Assembly (NCBI GenBank): GCA_964599875.1
Contig: CAZRHE010000009.1
Coordinates: 1 to 64,000, forward strand
Length of the DNA stretch: 64,000 nt
Source of the DNA: RGIG4097 sp964599875
GTDB lineage: Bacteria; Bacillota; Clostridia; Christensenellales; CAG-917
Direction of reading: 5' to 3'
Every line of letters starts with the position of its first letter. Position 1 is the first letter of the stretch. The notes beneath the pieces are model-generated. The model did no database searches. It worked only from the letters and a program-made list of their open reading frames with translations, and was not told the DNA's origin. Shown here piece by piece: positions 25,779 through 36,142 of the stretch. A program made the translations under genes and the position numbers.

Positions 25779-25780
25779 GG

Positions 25781-25796
25781 GGTGTAATCTTACACC
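25781..25796. repeat. Perfect dyad at the left prophage end
   Basis: GGTGTAATCTTACACC is a 7-bp inverted repeat with a 2-bp centre, placed 3 bp inside the conserved tmRNA 3' sequence. It could be an integrase or excisionase binding site. Confidence 0.4.
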
Positions 25797-25869
25797 ATAT
25801 ATAGTTATTTAATATATTCTAAATGCGCCATATATTGTGGTTTTATGCGAAAATGTGACAAATATGTGA

Positions 25870-25903
25870 TAAAAACAGCCCGCTTTGTACAACAGGATGC
25901 TGT
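25870..25903 (-). terminator. Candidate terminator of the prophage late operon
   Basis: On the minus strand ACAGC pairs with GCTGT (25899-25903 with 25875-25879) around a long loop with a further possible CC/GG pair, followed by TTTTTA. It lies 16 bp beyond the stop of the giant protein. Confidence 0.5.
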
Positions 25904-25918
25904 CACATTTTCACCATT

Positions 25919-28900
25919 TTATGCCGTCAATCCGCAGTACTGAATCAGTGCTTTTTGTTGTGATTTTGTCAGCCCGATTCGTGCTATGTAGTTCTTTACT
26001 ATTTTCTCATCGTCGGACACGCTATAACCGAGATATGCGAGAATCATCAAGATTTCGTTGTTCGTCAAGCGCAACGATTTAAGCAATTGAAGAATCGCTT
26101 GTTTTTTTGAACCGGGAACGACGTTGCCTTTCTTGTCGAGTTTGCTCTCTATCGCAGAACACGCGGCTATCGTCATTGCGAATTTTGAGATATCCATTGT
26201 TTCTCCAAAGAGTTGTTTTTTTGAATCCGCCTCTTCCCCGACGGTCGCGAACACGGCGCTCTCGTAATAGTAGTCGTATATCCACTTGATAGACTTTGCC
26301 TGCACCTCGCTACTCATCGACGAGAACGAACGATTGCTGATGAGTTTTTCGACGTCCTCGTTCGCTTGCCCGTAAATCTTCTTAAACGCGTTTTGCTGAC
26401 GTCTGGACAAGTTGTAAGTTTCGCCGCCGTAGTTGAGCGAATCTTTGACCGATTTCGGCAAGACGGTATAACCTTGCTTATAAAGTTCGCGAAGTTTTTC
26501 GTTCACTTTCTCCGAGGTATCCGTCAAACCATCGTCCTTGAGCATAAGCCCGACAATCGTCTTTTGTAAATCGACGTCGTCGTTCTCTATTGCCTTTTTC
26601 AAATCCTTTGTATAGCCGTTTTGGTAAAACACGGAGTTCCACTTATATGCGGCGGCAGGCGAGAATCTCTTCGTGAATCCATACAAATAGTTGTACACGT
26701 TACGCGTAGGAATACCCGTCACGAGTCCGAGCGCATCGACAAGGCTCTTAAGCGGTTTGGCAATGTCGGATGAATCGTACGGTTCTCCGCTTGCGAGGAG
26801 CGATATACCCTCTCCGCAACCTTTTATTGCCTCTGCAATTGCGGTGAATCCCTCGAGCGCATAGTTATCGACTTCGTATCCCTCGACTACGATGCTGTAC
26901 AAATCTCTTGCGATAGGCACCATACCGACCATAGTCGAGAGAAAGTCCAATCCAATATCCTCGAGGATGCCGATTTCGTTCCCCTCGTCATCTTTACGAT
27001 CTTTTGCGAGGGCAAACTTGAATAACTGCCCGACGAGAACGTAAACGAGGTTGCTCAAGATGACACCAGTTGTTGCCTTTGCAAGATACGTCTTTGCGGA
27101 TTTCATCTTCGCTTGCGACACGCTTCCGGGATTCTTTTTGTTGAGATACCTGTATGCAGAAAGGCGTCCGACGCCCTCGTATATACGAGAAATCATCTTG
27201 AATCCGTCCGAGTTGAACATAGCAAGTCCCTTGACTACCTCGCTGTTGGAGCGTTGCATTGCGGACAGTTCTGACGGCATCGAGTTGCCTTGTGTCTTGC
27301 GTCCGATTTCAGCGTGAAGTTCTCCCGCTTTTATCATATTCTCTTCCGTACCGAATTTCAGTCCGGTCGTTCTTTCGATTTCACATTGACACGCATTCCA
27401 CAAGAGGCGGTTCAAGAAGTTATCCATAGATTGAATAGGTTTCGTCGCGAAATCTCCGATTTTCCCGAGTTTACCGGTCAGCGTTTCTGCGTGGACGATA
27501 CCTGCGTCATATTTCTTCACGTACGCCCACGGGCTGAATCTGTCCATATTGTCCGCATTTGCGCTTTTATACCACGTAGTATGCGTGAATGCTTTTATCA
27601 ACGATTCCGCAGAAATATACGTAAACGCTATAGGATATCCACTTATTTGAGATAAATACGTTTTTAGATTGAATCCGAGTTGAAATTTTGCGTAATTGCT
27701 ACGCAAAAATCCGAAAACTTTACCAGCCTTTGTATTTTCCGTTCTCTCAACGCCTTGAATATCCAAAAGGAGTTTCGTGATATACTCGTGGAATCCTTTC
27801 CACGATTTCTCATTGATGACGTTACGCAACGTTACGGTCTTTCCGTCCACCCCAATATTACAGTTATATAAGCGTTGAAACTCTCTGATAGGAACGGCAA
27901 GTCCATAATAATTCGAAACGCCACGCGAGTGTTCCTGTATAACGCGGTCTATCGGCAATACGTCGATGCGTCGTTGGTTCTTAACACGTTCTTTGGTGAA
28001 TGAATAGTTTGCCACGGATACACCGTTTGCACCGCTATAAGATTCTGCAACTGATTTTGCCATATCACCCGAATATCTTACAATCGGGAAATAGTTATCC
28101 ACGGGATTTAATTCAAGCATCGAATATCCGCGATATTGTTTATCGGTTTCAATCATCATATCTCTCGTTGCATTGAAATAACCACGTAAGACTTTTACAA
28201 AATCCAAATCAACTTCATCGAGTAAATTTTTGATTTCCGCAATATCCGCCTCTGTTAGCATTCCGCAATCAGTCCAGTATCCCTTCTCGTTTCGATATCC
28301 CCAACCGCTATTGAGCAACGCTCCGAGGGAATCGGGCTGTAGCGTATGCATATAGAGAGATATAAGCACACGCTTTGGAATGGTATGACCCGCCACCGTC
28401 ACTTTGTCTTTCGTGAGCGACTTTTCATAAGACTTGTGTTCTTTGAGAAATTCCACAAATCTTTTATTCAGTTCTATTTCTGCCTTACGCGCCCTTACTT
28501 CTCCAGCTTGGATAGCACGATATGCCGTCACGACAGAGTTATCCTGATATCCGAACATTTCCGGCAATATTGCATCGGGCGTAATTATCAACCGAACCGT
28601 ACCTGCCATATTATCTAAAACCTTTGCCTTTTTCTGCACGTGTCCCGACATTGCATCCGCTTTTTCGACGTTCAACTTTGTTTGTTCGGACAAAACAAGT
28701 CTACGATCTCCGACGTAAACACTGTCGTAATTATTAACAAGGTGCTTTATTCCGCCTATAATAACGTGAAGTGCTTTCAATTCGTCGAGACTTAAATTGC
28801 GGTTGTTAGTTACCTTTGTTCCTTTATCTTTTCCTCTCGTGATTTCGCGTTCGTGGCGCTCATCTATAAACTTGATTGCTTCAAGCACTTCCTTATCAAT

Positions 28901-31900
28901 CAAGCCGACGTGCGTTACATTCGGGTCTTTCATTTTTTGGTCGATTTCATTTTCGTCAAGACCTTCCGTCAACAGTTGGTTTTTGAGATTATAAAAATCT
29001 TTGAAGCCGACAACGCCGTCCCTCGCACCTGCTTTTCCCAAATTTTGACCGTGTATAATCGCATTTAGGAACTCGTTTAACGGTTTGCCGAACGTCGAAA
29101 TCGACGGGTGCTCGCTTGCATTTGTAGGGTTGAGCGTTTTTTTCAGCGACATAGCATTGTCGAAGTTCGTTTTTTCCAATTTCAATACTTGCTTGTTGTA
29201 TTCAACATCGTTCGCGGCTTGTTGTTGAATTTGCGTTATAACTTCTTGATATTGGCGATCTAATTCTCTAATATGTGCCTCGTTCGCTTTCTCGATTTGC
29301 GCTGTTTTGAGTTGCGCCTCGAGTTCGGTTTTCTCGATGATTTGTTCCGCTCTTTCTTTTGCGTCCTCGAGTATTCTATCCGCCTCTTGCGTAATCTTCT
29401 TATAATACGCGTCGGCGTCTTTTTGAGATGCGTTTTCATCCATAAACGAAATGATATCTTCTCGTATAGTGTCTTGATAGTACGCGAGTTCGTCTTCCGT
29501 GAAAAATTCGGAGAGATTTCCTTGTGCAGGTCCCTTTTTTGCTCTATCCACGATTTCCAGCATTTCAACAAACGCGTCAGCCATAACGTCGCTGTCTATA
29601 GGTACACCGTATTCGCGCAATTCCATAACCACAGAGTCTATATGGGATGCGTGCGCATTTTTGGGTGCGCCCCAAACAAGACGAATTGTGTTCGCCTCTT
29701 TCTTGCCGTATTTGGACTCCAACTCTTTCATGATGCTTGTCAAGTCGAGGGACTTTCTGTATTGCTTGATATGGTCCGCCCATTCTTTATACATGGACAG
29801 CATTTCCACGTCGCCCTCGTACACAAGCACTCTATCCAAAATATGCCACGCGAACTCGTCCGCAAACTTCGTTCTGTTCGGCTCACTGCTGTCGTTCGCC
29901 ATGTGCATCATTTGATTTACGTATTGTTTGGATTCCGCATCCGCAAGTAGTGCTTGCGCTTTCGGCACAGACATGTAATATTCCCAACCGTCATGAATAA
30001 ATTGCCTTCCGTCCAAATGCATTTTGACGATATCTTCAACACCCTTTGCGGGATTCAAACGCTTGGAATGTTTTATTTTGTCATCACTTGTTGACTTTTC
30101 GGAATTTTGGAGTATACTATTAGTGAAGGTGTTCGGTCTCCCTTCAGCGTTAGGGCTGATATTGACCGAATTGCCTTCTTTTATTTTTATCATGTCGTAA
30201 AACGTGCCAACACCTTTTTTATCTATTGCAATTAGTAGTTCGCCCGTAAAATATTTATTCTCCAGAATGAACTTTGCACTGTATCGATTAAATCCGCCCT
30301 CGTTGATTACTTTAGGGTGTTTTGCTTCTTCGTGTCCAATAAACTCACACGTTTTAAGGAGATTATTCAGTTCGGCAGAAACGCGCATTTTTGCTTCATA
30401 TGCGCCGTTTTGTTTATTGTATAGACGTTGAGTATCGCGAGAATGGGTATATTCCAATTCTGAAGTTTTGGTGAACGTTGTCCCCTCTATCACCTTGCCT
30501 CTATATCTATCTCGCATATAGTTTTGTACAACTTTGCCCAGTTTTTCTTTTTCAACGCCCTCGAACAAACTTTGGTCCGTATCAACGACAACGACCTTTT
30601 CTCCGTCTACGTCACGGAGGGAATGTTTTATTTTGTCATCACCTGTTGACTTTCTCGAAATCTTGCGTATAATAGTATTAGAGTCAAACTTTGTTATGTT
30701 GTCGGGCAATTGGAGCCCGGGGATTGAGAGCAAAGTTTGGTTCATTTTTTTATCCCAGTACAGCAAACGTCCGTCGTCAACCGCTTTGCTTATAAATCCA
30801 ACGGGGTTCGTATCCTTTCCATATATGCTCGTTACTACGTTTGCGTCTATAATGACGTCATTGTAATAGCCGTCTCCGTCAACCTTGACAGCACAAAGTA
30901 CGGGATTATTATCCTCGTCTACGGCATTGACGAACATGACTATACTTCCCTCTTTCGTGGAATCCATAACGATTGCAGGATTTTCCAACAGTTCGGGGAG
31001 TTTCTTCAATGTTTCTTTAGACAAATGATGAACGTTGCCTTTCACGCCCTCGACGCCGACAGCACTCTTCGTATGCTTTGCGGTCATAAGAATCGGCTTG
31101 TTGTCGAGCCCTATATCGACAAGCAATTTCGGAGTATCATCCCTGACTTTCAAATGCGTAGATACCGTATCCGCACCATTCAAAACAGCGTCTACCTGCT
31201 CGTCAAACGAACGACGAGAATAGCGGATATCGGAATCGGCGGTAGGATTGAGGTTGTCTATGCGTTTGATTTTTGAAGGATTGTCCACTGCACACAATAT
31301 CGAATCATCCCTTGTTTTGTCCGTATTTTCAATTATGACACCATCATAATCTCCCGACATATATTGGTCAGAGATATTGTCTGCATTTCTATCGAAATAT
31401 GATACTGTATTATAGTATCCGTCGCTCGTTAGTCTTAATGGCTTTTTTATATCCAAATAAACCGCCTTTACGTTTGGCGTTCCGCCTTTTTTACTTGCCT
31501 CATTTGCGTAATCTATTGCGCTATCCGGGTATGAGTCTTTATAGTTTGTAAAAAAGAAAAATCCTTGCGAGGTCTCGCCGAAGTTTTTACCCGATTGTGT
31601 CAAGTCAAAAACATTAAACTCGCTATTTGTTCCGTGATACATGACAAGCAGATTGCCGTTCTTGTCGACAACCTTTGTATCCTTGAAATATTCAATTTGT
31701 TTAGGTGAAAGCGTGCGCCCTTCGGAATCCGTGGCGTTCTCACGTAAAGAATGTTTTACTTCGTTTCCAGTTCGGTTTTCAGCCTCTGCACCACTTCTTC
31801 TTCCGTCTTGCTCGATAAGATTATTTCGTGAATTTCGTGCGCGCGTTCTTTGGAAGTCATCAAATGCATAATTGCTTCCATAGTGGACTTTGAAAAGGTC

Positions 31901-34786
31901 TGAATTTTCTGCGCGTATGCCGATTGATTCTGCATGATATATATCGCTCCTTGTATAATCTAAATCTGTCTCGTTATCAAAGTCAATTTCGATAACCTTT
32001 TCAACGGAGTAGGCTTCTTGTCCGCCGTCCGTGAAGACTATCTTGTTGAGGACGCCGTTTTCCCCGACGGCTACCATATATTTGCCGTCTGCGGTTTGCG
32101 GATAGTACGCCCCTTGATTGATTTCACCGACTGCACTACGCAACGCTCCGCTTTCCTTTGTAGACAGCACGTCGTTTGCGACAGCCCAATAGTGATGATT
32201 GTATTCTTGCTCGGTTACGTCTGCGGGATTGCGCCCTGCGTATCCGCGACGGGATTCCTTTATTTCTGATTGATTTCCTGCGCTTTCTTGAGCAATTGCG
32301 TTTCCGTTGCGTCCTGATTGTTCTTGATAAACTCGACCATCTCGTCCGCTTTCTCCCGATTGTCTTCCATCTCCGCCGCTATGAAAACTCCCGTTTCCTT
32401 CCTCACTTTCATAGCTTGCAATACTCTCATAAACGCTATTATTTCTGATTTGGTCATTGTGCTCATATGCTTCATCCCATAAATTGTTGTATTGTTTTTG
32501 TGTTTGAGATTTAACCTCGATATAGCCGTCTTTTGTTCTCTCAATCAAAACCGCTTTATCTCCGCGGAAACGAACAGTTTGCTCTCCGATTTCTGTTTTA
32601 TCAGAGAAAGCCCACTGCATAGCAAGGGTGTTGAATTCGTTGCGTTTGCTTTCTTGCTTTTGCGCCGCTTTGCGTGCGTTTTCTTTGCCGTGATAATATC
32701 CCGTTCCGCTTGCCGCAAGAGCGTCTGCGAAATGCTTTTCCGCCTCGCGCATAAGCTTGAGCGTTTGGACTGCCTCATCGTTCCCTTTGAACGTCTCCTC
32801 GATGATTTTCGCCGCGTCTTTTATCTTCGTGAGCACCTTGCGTGCAAGACTACGGTCTTCGTTCACGAGTCTGTTTACGATTTCTTCACTGCCAAGCAAC
32901 ATTTCGGTTGCGTGCGCATAAATCTCACTCTTAAAGAGGTCGTTGCTGTCCTTCTCCGCCTGTGTTAGCGTTCCGCCGTTCTTCTCTTTCTCCCACGCGT
33001 TTTCGTCTATATTGTATTCCAACCGACGAACCAAGTCAAGAGCGGTATCGTACAAAGTCTTGCCGTCTTTTAATGCAATTCCGTCTACTAACTTTTTCCA
33101 CCTTTCATATTCGGGTGTGTTTTCTGCAAAGTGCGTCGATTCGTGCATAAAGGCACGCGCCGTATTATTTGCGTCCGATAGCCTGTCCTTTGATATATAT
33201 ACGATATCTCCGCCGGCAAAAAGCGCATTGCTTGAGCCTATATGTTCCACTACTACAACTTTTGCAGGAACACCGCTCTTCTTGCCCGTGAGATTCAACG
33301 CCTTTTCCAACAACTTCATGTTTTTGGATTGCGTTTCATCCATATTTTGCGCGAGTGTCAAATTTTGATTTAGTGCCTTTCCGAGAGCGTTAAGTTTATT
33401 TGCGACTTCATTTCTGCGCGTCAAAGCAAGCGAACCCGACATTGCGTCTTTCGCTTGCATTGCGGTTATTTCGGTAGCACCCTCATCAAGCGTGACTTTG
33501 CGAACGGTACCGTCTTCGTTGAGAAGTTTCTCGAGCGCAGGAATAGACTTCAGCATCTTTTCGCGACCTTTTTCGGACGCTCTTTGGTAGCGTTTTGAAA
33601 TCGTGTCGAGGCTCTTGTTTGCGTCTGCATCCATTTGAGCGAGCGCCTTCTCGTCGAGTTTGCCTTGACGAGATAGGTTGTCCGCTTTCTTTTGAGTGTT
33701 TTCGTAGTCGAGATATGCGTCTTGTGCCGTTTGTACGTTCGACATTTTGCGCACGCCGACTTCCGCTCCGCCCATAACCGCCGCCGTGAGCGAGCCTACT
33801 ACACCGGAAATGAACACGTCTTCGATATTCGGGTCTTCCCAGTGCATTTTGCCGTCCGACGACGTGTATATTGTTTCAAGCGTATTGCCAACCGCCTCGG
33901 ACACCATTTCTTCCACGCCTTCGCCGACGACGTTAAGCCCAAATTGAACCGCCTTGCTGAACTTCGCGGATTTCGCAAGTTTGTTGATAAGTTTGTCTGC
34001 AATACCAGAACCTGTGAACTTTTCAAAAACACCGCCGACGAGTTTTTCGGTCGCCATTTCAACACCGCCCGATGCAAGTCCGTAAAGATACGCTTTGTCA
34101 AGAGAAGTGCGCCTGACGTTGCCGTCTTCATCCACGAACTCATAATTCAAGGCTTGTTCCGTTGAAGTTCCCGCCGCAGACATGCCGAGCCCGACGAGGT
34201 TTGCAACTTGCCCCGCTTTTGCGATTCCTTTTGCCGCCGTTGCGCTTATCTTGCCCGCCGCCGCGGCTGCTCCGCCTGCGCCTGCAGTAAGAGCGGTTAC
34301 GGCAACCATAGGTAGCATCTGTCCTACACCTTGCGCAACTCCGCGAACGATATTTTGCCCCGTTTCGGACATATCGTTGATGAAAGAGTTCTCGAAATCA
34401 ACGTCAAGACCATTCTTCCTGCCCTCTTCCCACATTTCGCCGACAAGGTCTCGCGATGCCCAGTTCGCCGCGTCTTGCTTGAGGTCGTCGTTCCCGAACC
34501 AACCCGCAATCACGCCTATGGTGCTTGCGCCAAAGTCGAGCAATCCTTCGCCCGCCTTGAGCATGCCGTCGAGAGTGTTCTTCGCGACGTCACCGAGGGT
34601 GTCGCCTATGCGTTCACCTACGCTTGCGTCGGATTTGACGTTCTGCGCCTCTTGCACCTTCTGCTCTTCCGCTGCTTGCATATAGGCTGAAAGCGTGGGA
34701 CTTATAGCCACGCTCTCCTCGTTTGATATTCTGCGCTTTGCTTGCTCTATGCGCTGATTTGGTGTTCCTGTGTATGTATATGCCAT
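25919..34786 (-). CDS. Giant polyvalent virion/effector protein
   Basis: A 2955-residue protein, last gene of the late operon, built like the polyvalent proteins of phages and conjugative elements that enter the host with the DNA. Visible parts: an Ala/Gly-rich hydrophobic stretch (about 155-200); a metallopeptidase-like HESTH (548-552, fits HExxH); a low-complexity Gly/Ser/Arg stretch (about 790-850); an ADP-ribosyltransferase-like module starting YHGT at 1050; a MuF-C/barnase-type module (about 1215-1360); another globular module (about 1395-1560) recalling large polyvalent-associated domains; a long coiled coil (about 1800-1900); and a C-terminal half with a membrane segment (SNLVYVLVGQLFKFALA). 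Recurrent [KR]-[HY]-S-x-R linkers separate modules. It starts 3 nt after the previous gene. Domain names are by pattern, not by search. Confidence 0.8.
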   Translation of the reverse strand: MAYTYTGTPNQRIEQAKRRISNEESVAISPTLSAYMQAAEEQKVQEAQNVKSDASVGERIGDTLGDVAKNTLDGMLKAGEGLLDFGASTIGVIAGWFGNDDLKQDAANWASRDLVGEMWEEGRKNGLDVDFENSFINDMSETGQNIVRGVAQGVGQMLPMVAVTALTAGAGGAAAAAGKISATAAKGIAKAGQVANLVGLGMSAAGTSTEQALNYEFVDEDGNVRRTSLDKAYLYGLASGGVEMATEKLVGGVFEKFTGSGIADKLINKLAKSAKFSKAVQFGLNVVGEGVEEMVSEAVGNTLETIYTSSDGKMHWEDPNIEDVFISGVVGSLTAAVMGGAEVGVRKMSNVQTAQDAYLDYENTQKKADNLSRQGKLDEKALAQMDADANKSLDTISKRYQRASEKGREKMLKSIPALEKLLNEDGTVRKVTLDEGATEITAMQAKDAMSGSLALTRRNEVANKLNALGKALNQNLTLAQNMDETQSKNMKLLEKALNLTGKKSGVPAKVVVVEHIGSSNALFAGGDIVYISKDRLSDANNTARAFMHESTHFAENTPEYERWKKLVDGIALKDGKTLYDTALDLVRRLEYNIDENAWEKEKNGGTLTQAEKDSNDLFKSEIYAHATEMLLGSEEIVNRLVNEDRSLARKVLTKIKDAAKIIEETFKGNDEAVQTLKLMREAEKHFADALAASGTGYYHGKENARKAAQKQESKRNEFNTLAMQWAFSDKTEIGEQTVRFRGDKAVLIERTKDGYIEVKSQTQKQYNNLWDEAYEHNDQIRNNSVYESIASYESEEGNGSFHSGGDGRQSGESGRDGRVYQEQSGRNGNAIAQESAGNQSEIKESRRGYAGRNPADVTEQEYNHHYWAVANDVLSTKESGALRSAVGEINQGAYYPQTADGKYMVAVGENGVLNKIVFTDGGQEAYSVEKVIEIDFDNETDLDYTRSDIYHAESIGIRAENSDLFKVHYGSNYAFDDFQRTRARNSRNNLIEQDGRRSGAEAENRTGNEVKHSLRENATDSEGRTLSPKQIEYFKDTKVVDKNGNLLVMYHGTNSEFNVFDLTQSGKNFGETSQGFFFFTNYKDSYPDSAIDYANEASKKGGTPNVKAVYLDIKKPLRLTSDGYYNTVSYFDRNADNISDQYMSGDYDGVIIENTDKTRDDSILCAVDNPSKIKRIDNLNPTADSDIRYSRRSFDEQVDAVLNGADTVSTHLKVRDDTPKLLVDIGLDNKPILMTAKHTKSAVGVEGVKGNVHHLSKETLKKLPELLENPAIVMDSTKEGSIVMFVNAVDEDNNPVLCAVKVDGDGYYNDVIIDANVVTSIYGKDTNPVGFISKAVDDGRLLYWDKKMNQTLLSIPGLQLPDNITKFDSNTIIRKISRKSTGDDKIKHSLRDVDGEKVVVVDTDQSLFEGVEKEKLGKVVQNYMRDRYRGKVIEGTTFTKTSELEYTHSRDTQRLYNKQNGAYEAKMRVSAELNNLLKTCEFIGHEEAKHPKVINEGGFNRYSAKFILENKYFTGELLIAIDKKGVGTFYDMIKIKEGNSVNISPNAEGRPNTFTNSILQNSEKSTSDDKIKHSKRLNPAKGVEDIVKMHLDGRQFIHDGWEYYMSVPKAQALLADAESKQYVNQMMHMANDSSEPNRTKFADEFAWHILDRVLVYEGDVEMLSMYKEWADHIKQYRKSLDLTSIMKELESKYGKKEANTIRLVWGAPKNAHASHIDSVVMELREYGVPIDSDVMADAFVEMLEIVDRAKKGPAQGNLSEFFTEDELAYYQDTIREDIISFMDENASQKDADAYYKKITQEADRILEDAKERAEQIIEKTELEAQLKTAQIEKANEAHIRELDRQYQEVITQIQQQAANDVEYNKQVLKLEKTNFDNAMSLKKTLNPTNASEHPSISTFGKPLNEFLNAIIHGQNLGKAGARDGVVGFKDFYNLKNQLLTEGLDENEIDQKMKDPNVTHVGLIDKEVLEAIKFIDERHEREITRGKDKGTKVTNNRNLSLDELKALHVIIGGIKHLVNNYDSVYVGDRRLVLSEQTKLNVEKADAMSGHVQKKAKVLDNMAGTVRLIITPDAILPEMFGYQDNSVVTAYRAIQAGEVRARKAEIELNKRFVEFLKEHKSYEKSLTKDKVTVAGHTIPKRVLISLYMHTLQPDSLGALLNSGWGYRNEKGYWTDCGMLTEADIAEIKNLLDEVDLDFVKVLRGYFNATRDMMIETDKQYRGYSMLELNPVDNYFPIVRYSGDMAKSVAESYSGANGVSVANYSFTKERVKNQRRIDVLPIDRVIQEHSRGVSNYYGLAVPIREFQRLYNCNIGVDGKTVTLRNVINEKSWKGFHEYITKLLLDIQGVERTENTKAGKVFGFLRSNYAKFQLGFNLKTYLSQISGYPIAFTYISAESLIKAFTHTTWYKSANADNMDRFSPWAYVKKYDAGIVHAETLTGKLGKIGDFATKPIQSMDNFLNRLLWNACQCEIERTTGLKFGTEENMIKAGELHAEIGRKTQGNSMPSELSAMQRSNSEVVKGLAMFNSDGFKMISRIYEGVGRLSAYRYLNKKNPGSVSQAKMKSAKTYLAKATTGVILSNLVYVLVGQLFKFALAKDRKDDEGNEIGILEDIGLDFLSTMVGMVPIARDLYSIVVEGYEVDNYALEGFTAIAEAIKGCGEGISLLASGEPYDSSDIAKPLKSLVDALGLVTGIPTRNVYNYLYGFTKRFSPAAAYKWNSVFYQNGYTKDLKKAIENDDVDLQKTIVGLMLKDDGLTDTSEKVNEKLRELYKQGYTVLPKSVKDSLNYGGETYNLSRRQQNAFKKIYGQANEDVEKLISNRSFSSMSSEVQAKSIKWIYDYYYESAVFATVGEEADSKKQLFGETMDISKFAMTIAACSAIESKLDKKGNVVPGSKKQAILQLLKSLRLTNNEILMILAYLGYSVSDDEKIVKNYIARIGLTKSQQKALIQYCGLTA

Positions 34787-34789
34787 TTT

Positions 34790-36142
34790 TTATGCCCATC
34801 TTGAGGATTCATTAGTATTGCAAAGGTAGTACCATTTTCCATTTCGTTTGACATAAAAATATGATACTGTGTCTTTTATGACAGCGATCATATCTTTGTA
34901 ATCGTGATCCTTCGGTGATACAATATTCCAGTTTTCCGCCTCTTTTTTTGTAAATGTTCCGGTATCAGAGCCTAACGGATTTTCATAGATACGCTCGAGC
35001 GCTTTATATTTCTGACCGTTGTATGTAAAGGTATATGAACCATCGGAGTTGTAAGTAGCTCTTCCAATATATTCGCTCCGTCCTTTGGGATAAAGTTCAC
35101 TTTCTTTCTTATCAAGTTCCGTCTTATACTCCACCTTTTGCGCATCGGTAAGTCCTGCAAGATATGTATCATAATTGTCTTTTGTGAGGGCACTGATTTC
35201 AGCAACTTTAGTCTGTCTTTCTTTTGCCGACTGCTCTTCGTCGGTGATGACGCTATCTTCATATGCGAGGTTGATATAGTCTTCAAGCCGTTGTTTGACG
35301 GAATCCGTTACATTGAGATCACCTATATAATCTGATGCCTTTTGGTAATCGGTCTGCGATATTTTCCCGTCCTCATCGAGCGATTTTTCAATATAGTTTT
35401 GTACGTCGAGAAGATAATTGTTGTAATCGTTGTCCGCTTTTTCGTCGCGCGCCGCCATAAGCGTACCATATTGGTCGGTGTAGTTTTGGCTGTTCTCAAG
35501 CAACGCTTGTTGATATGCGCTCAATGCGGATTGTTTCGCCGAGTTCTTCGCCGTCGCAACTTCCTGCTGTTCCGCTTGATGCATATTGGCAAGGCTGATT
35601 GCTTGTCCTTGCGTCACACCGCCGTAGCCCTCGAGCCCCGCGTTCCCCTGCACCTCTGCAAGATATGATGCGACTTTGCTCGCGATATAGTCGTTATACG
35701 CCGTTTGCTTGCGTGCCTCGTTCTCCGCCGTCGCAACCGATTTGTTGTACACGTTCTGCGCGTTGAGGTCGGAAATATAGTTTTGGAACAAAATTTGTCC
35801 CTCTGCGCGTTGGTCGTTCGAGAGTTTGCCCGCCGCCACGAGTTCGTTCAAGGTGGAATAATCGGTTATCTTTGCGTTGCTCCAATCTGTATCCGGATCT
35901 ACGCTCGATAGCCAATTTTTGACTGGTGCTTCGCTTTTAATTGCTTGAATCTCTTCCGCGGGTTGAGTTTCTTTTGCAGGCTCCGTCTCACTACTCACAC
36001 TCGCTTCCATATACATGTTCGCAGTCGGGAGCGTCATTGTCTGCCAGCGCGGATTTACCTGTACCGAATTAAAACCGCCTTTATTTACTTCTGATTCATC
36101 CAAGTATTGGTTTAATATGTTGGTTGCTTTTTTCCTTGCCAT
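34790..36142 (-). CDS. Probable internal virion / ejection protein
   Basis: A 450-residue soluble, Gln/Asn/Tyr-rich and strongly helical protein with no membrane segments. The middle (about 130-300) is coiled-coil-like, rich in Ala, Gln and Asn. A C-terminal beta-rich part has YNSDGSYTFTYNGQKYKAL and ends YVKRNGKWYYLCNTNESSRWA-like. I know no named family. Its place just before the giant protein, where podoviruses encode proteins ejected with DNA, suggests an inner-core component. Its ATG (after GAGGTCG) lies 47 nt inside the preceding membrane-protein gene. Confidence 0.5.
   Translation of the reverse strand: MARKKATNILNQYLDESEVNKGGFNSVQVNPRWQTMTLPTANMYMEASVSSETEPAKETQPAEEIQAIKSEAPVKNWLSSVDPDTDWSNAKITDYSTLNELVAAGKLSNDQRAEGQILFQNYISDLNAQNVYNKSVATAENEARKQTAYNDYIASKVASYLAEVQGNAGLEGYGGVTQGQAISLANMHQAEQQEVATAKNSAKQSALSAYQQALLENSQNYTDQYGTLMAARDEKADNDYNNYLLDVQNYIEKSLDEDGKISQTDYQKASDYIGDLNVTDSVKQRLEDYINLAYEDSVITDEEQSAKERQTKVAEISALTKDNYDTYLAGLTDAQKVEYKTELDKKESELYPKGRSEYIGRATYNSDGSYTFTYNGQKYKALERIYENPLGSDTGTFTKKEAENWNIVSPKDHDYKDMIAVIKDTVSYFYVKRNGKWYYLCNTNESSRWA

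Noticed and set aside
25854..25871. Third late-promoter element (TGTGACA-AATA-TGTGATA)
   Set aside because: Half sites are present, but the spacing is 4 rather than 3 and no -10 lies at the conserved distance.
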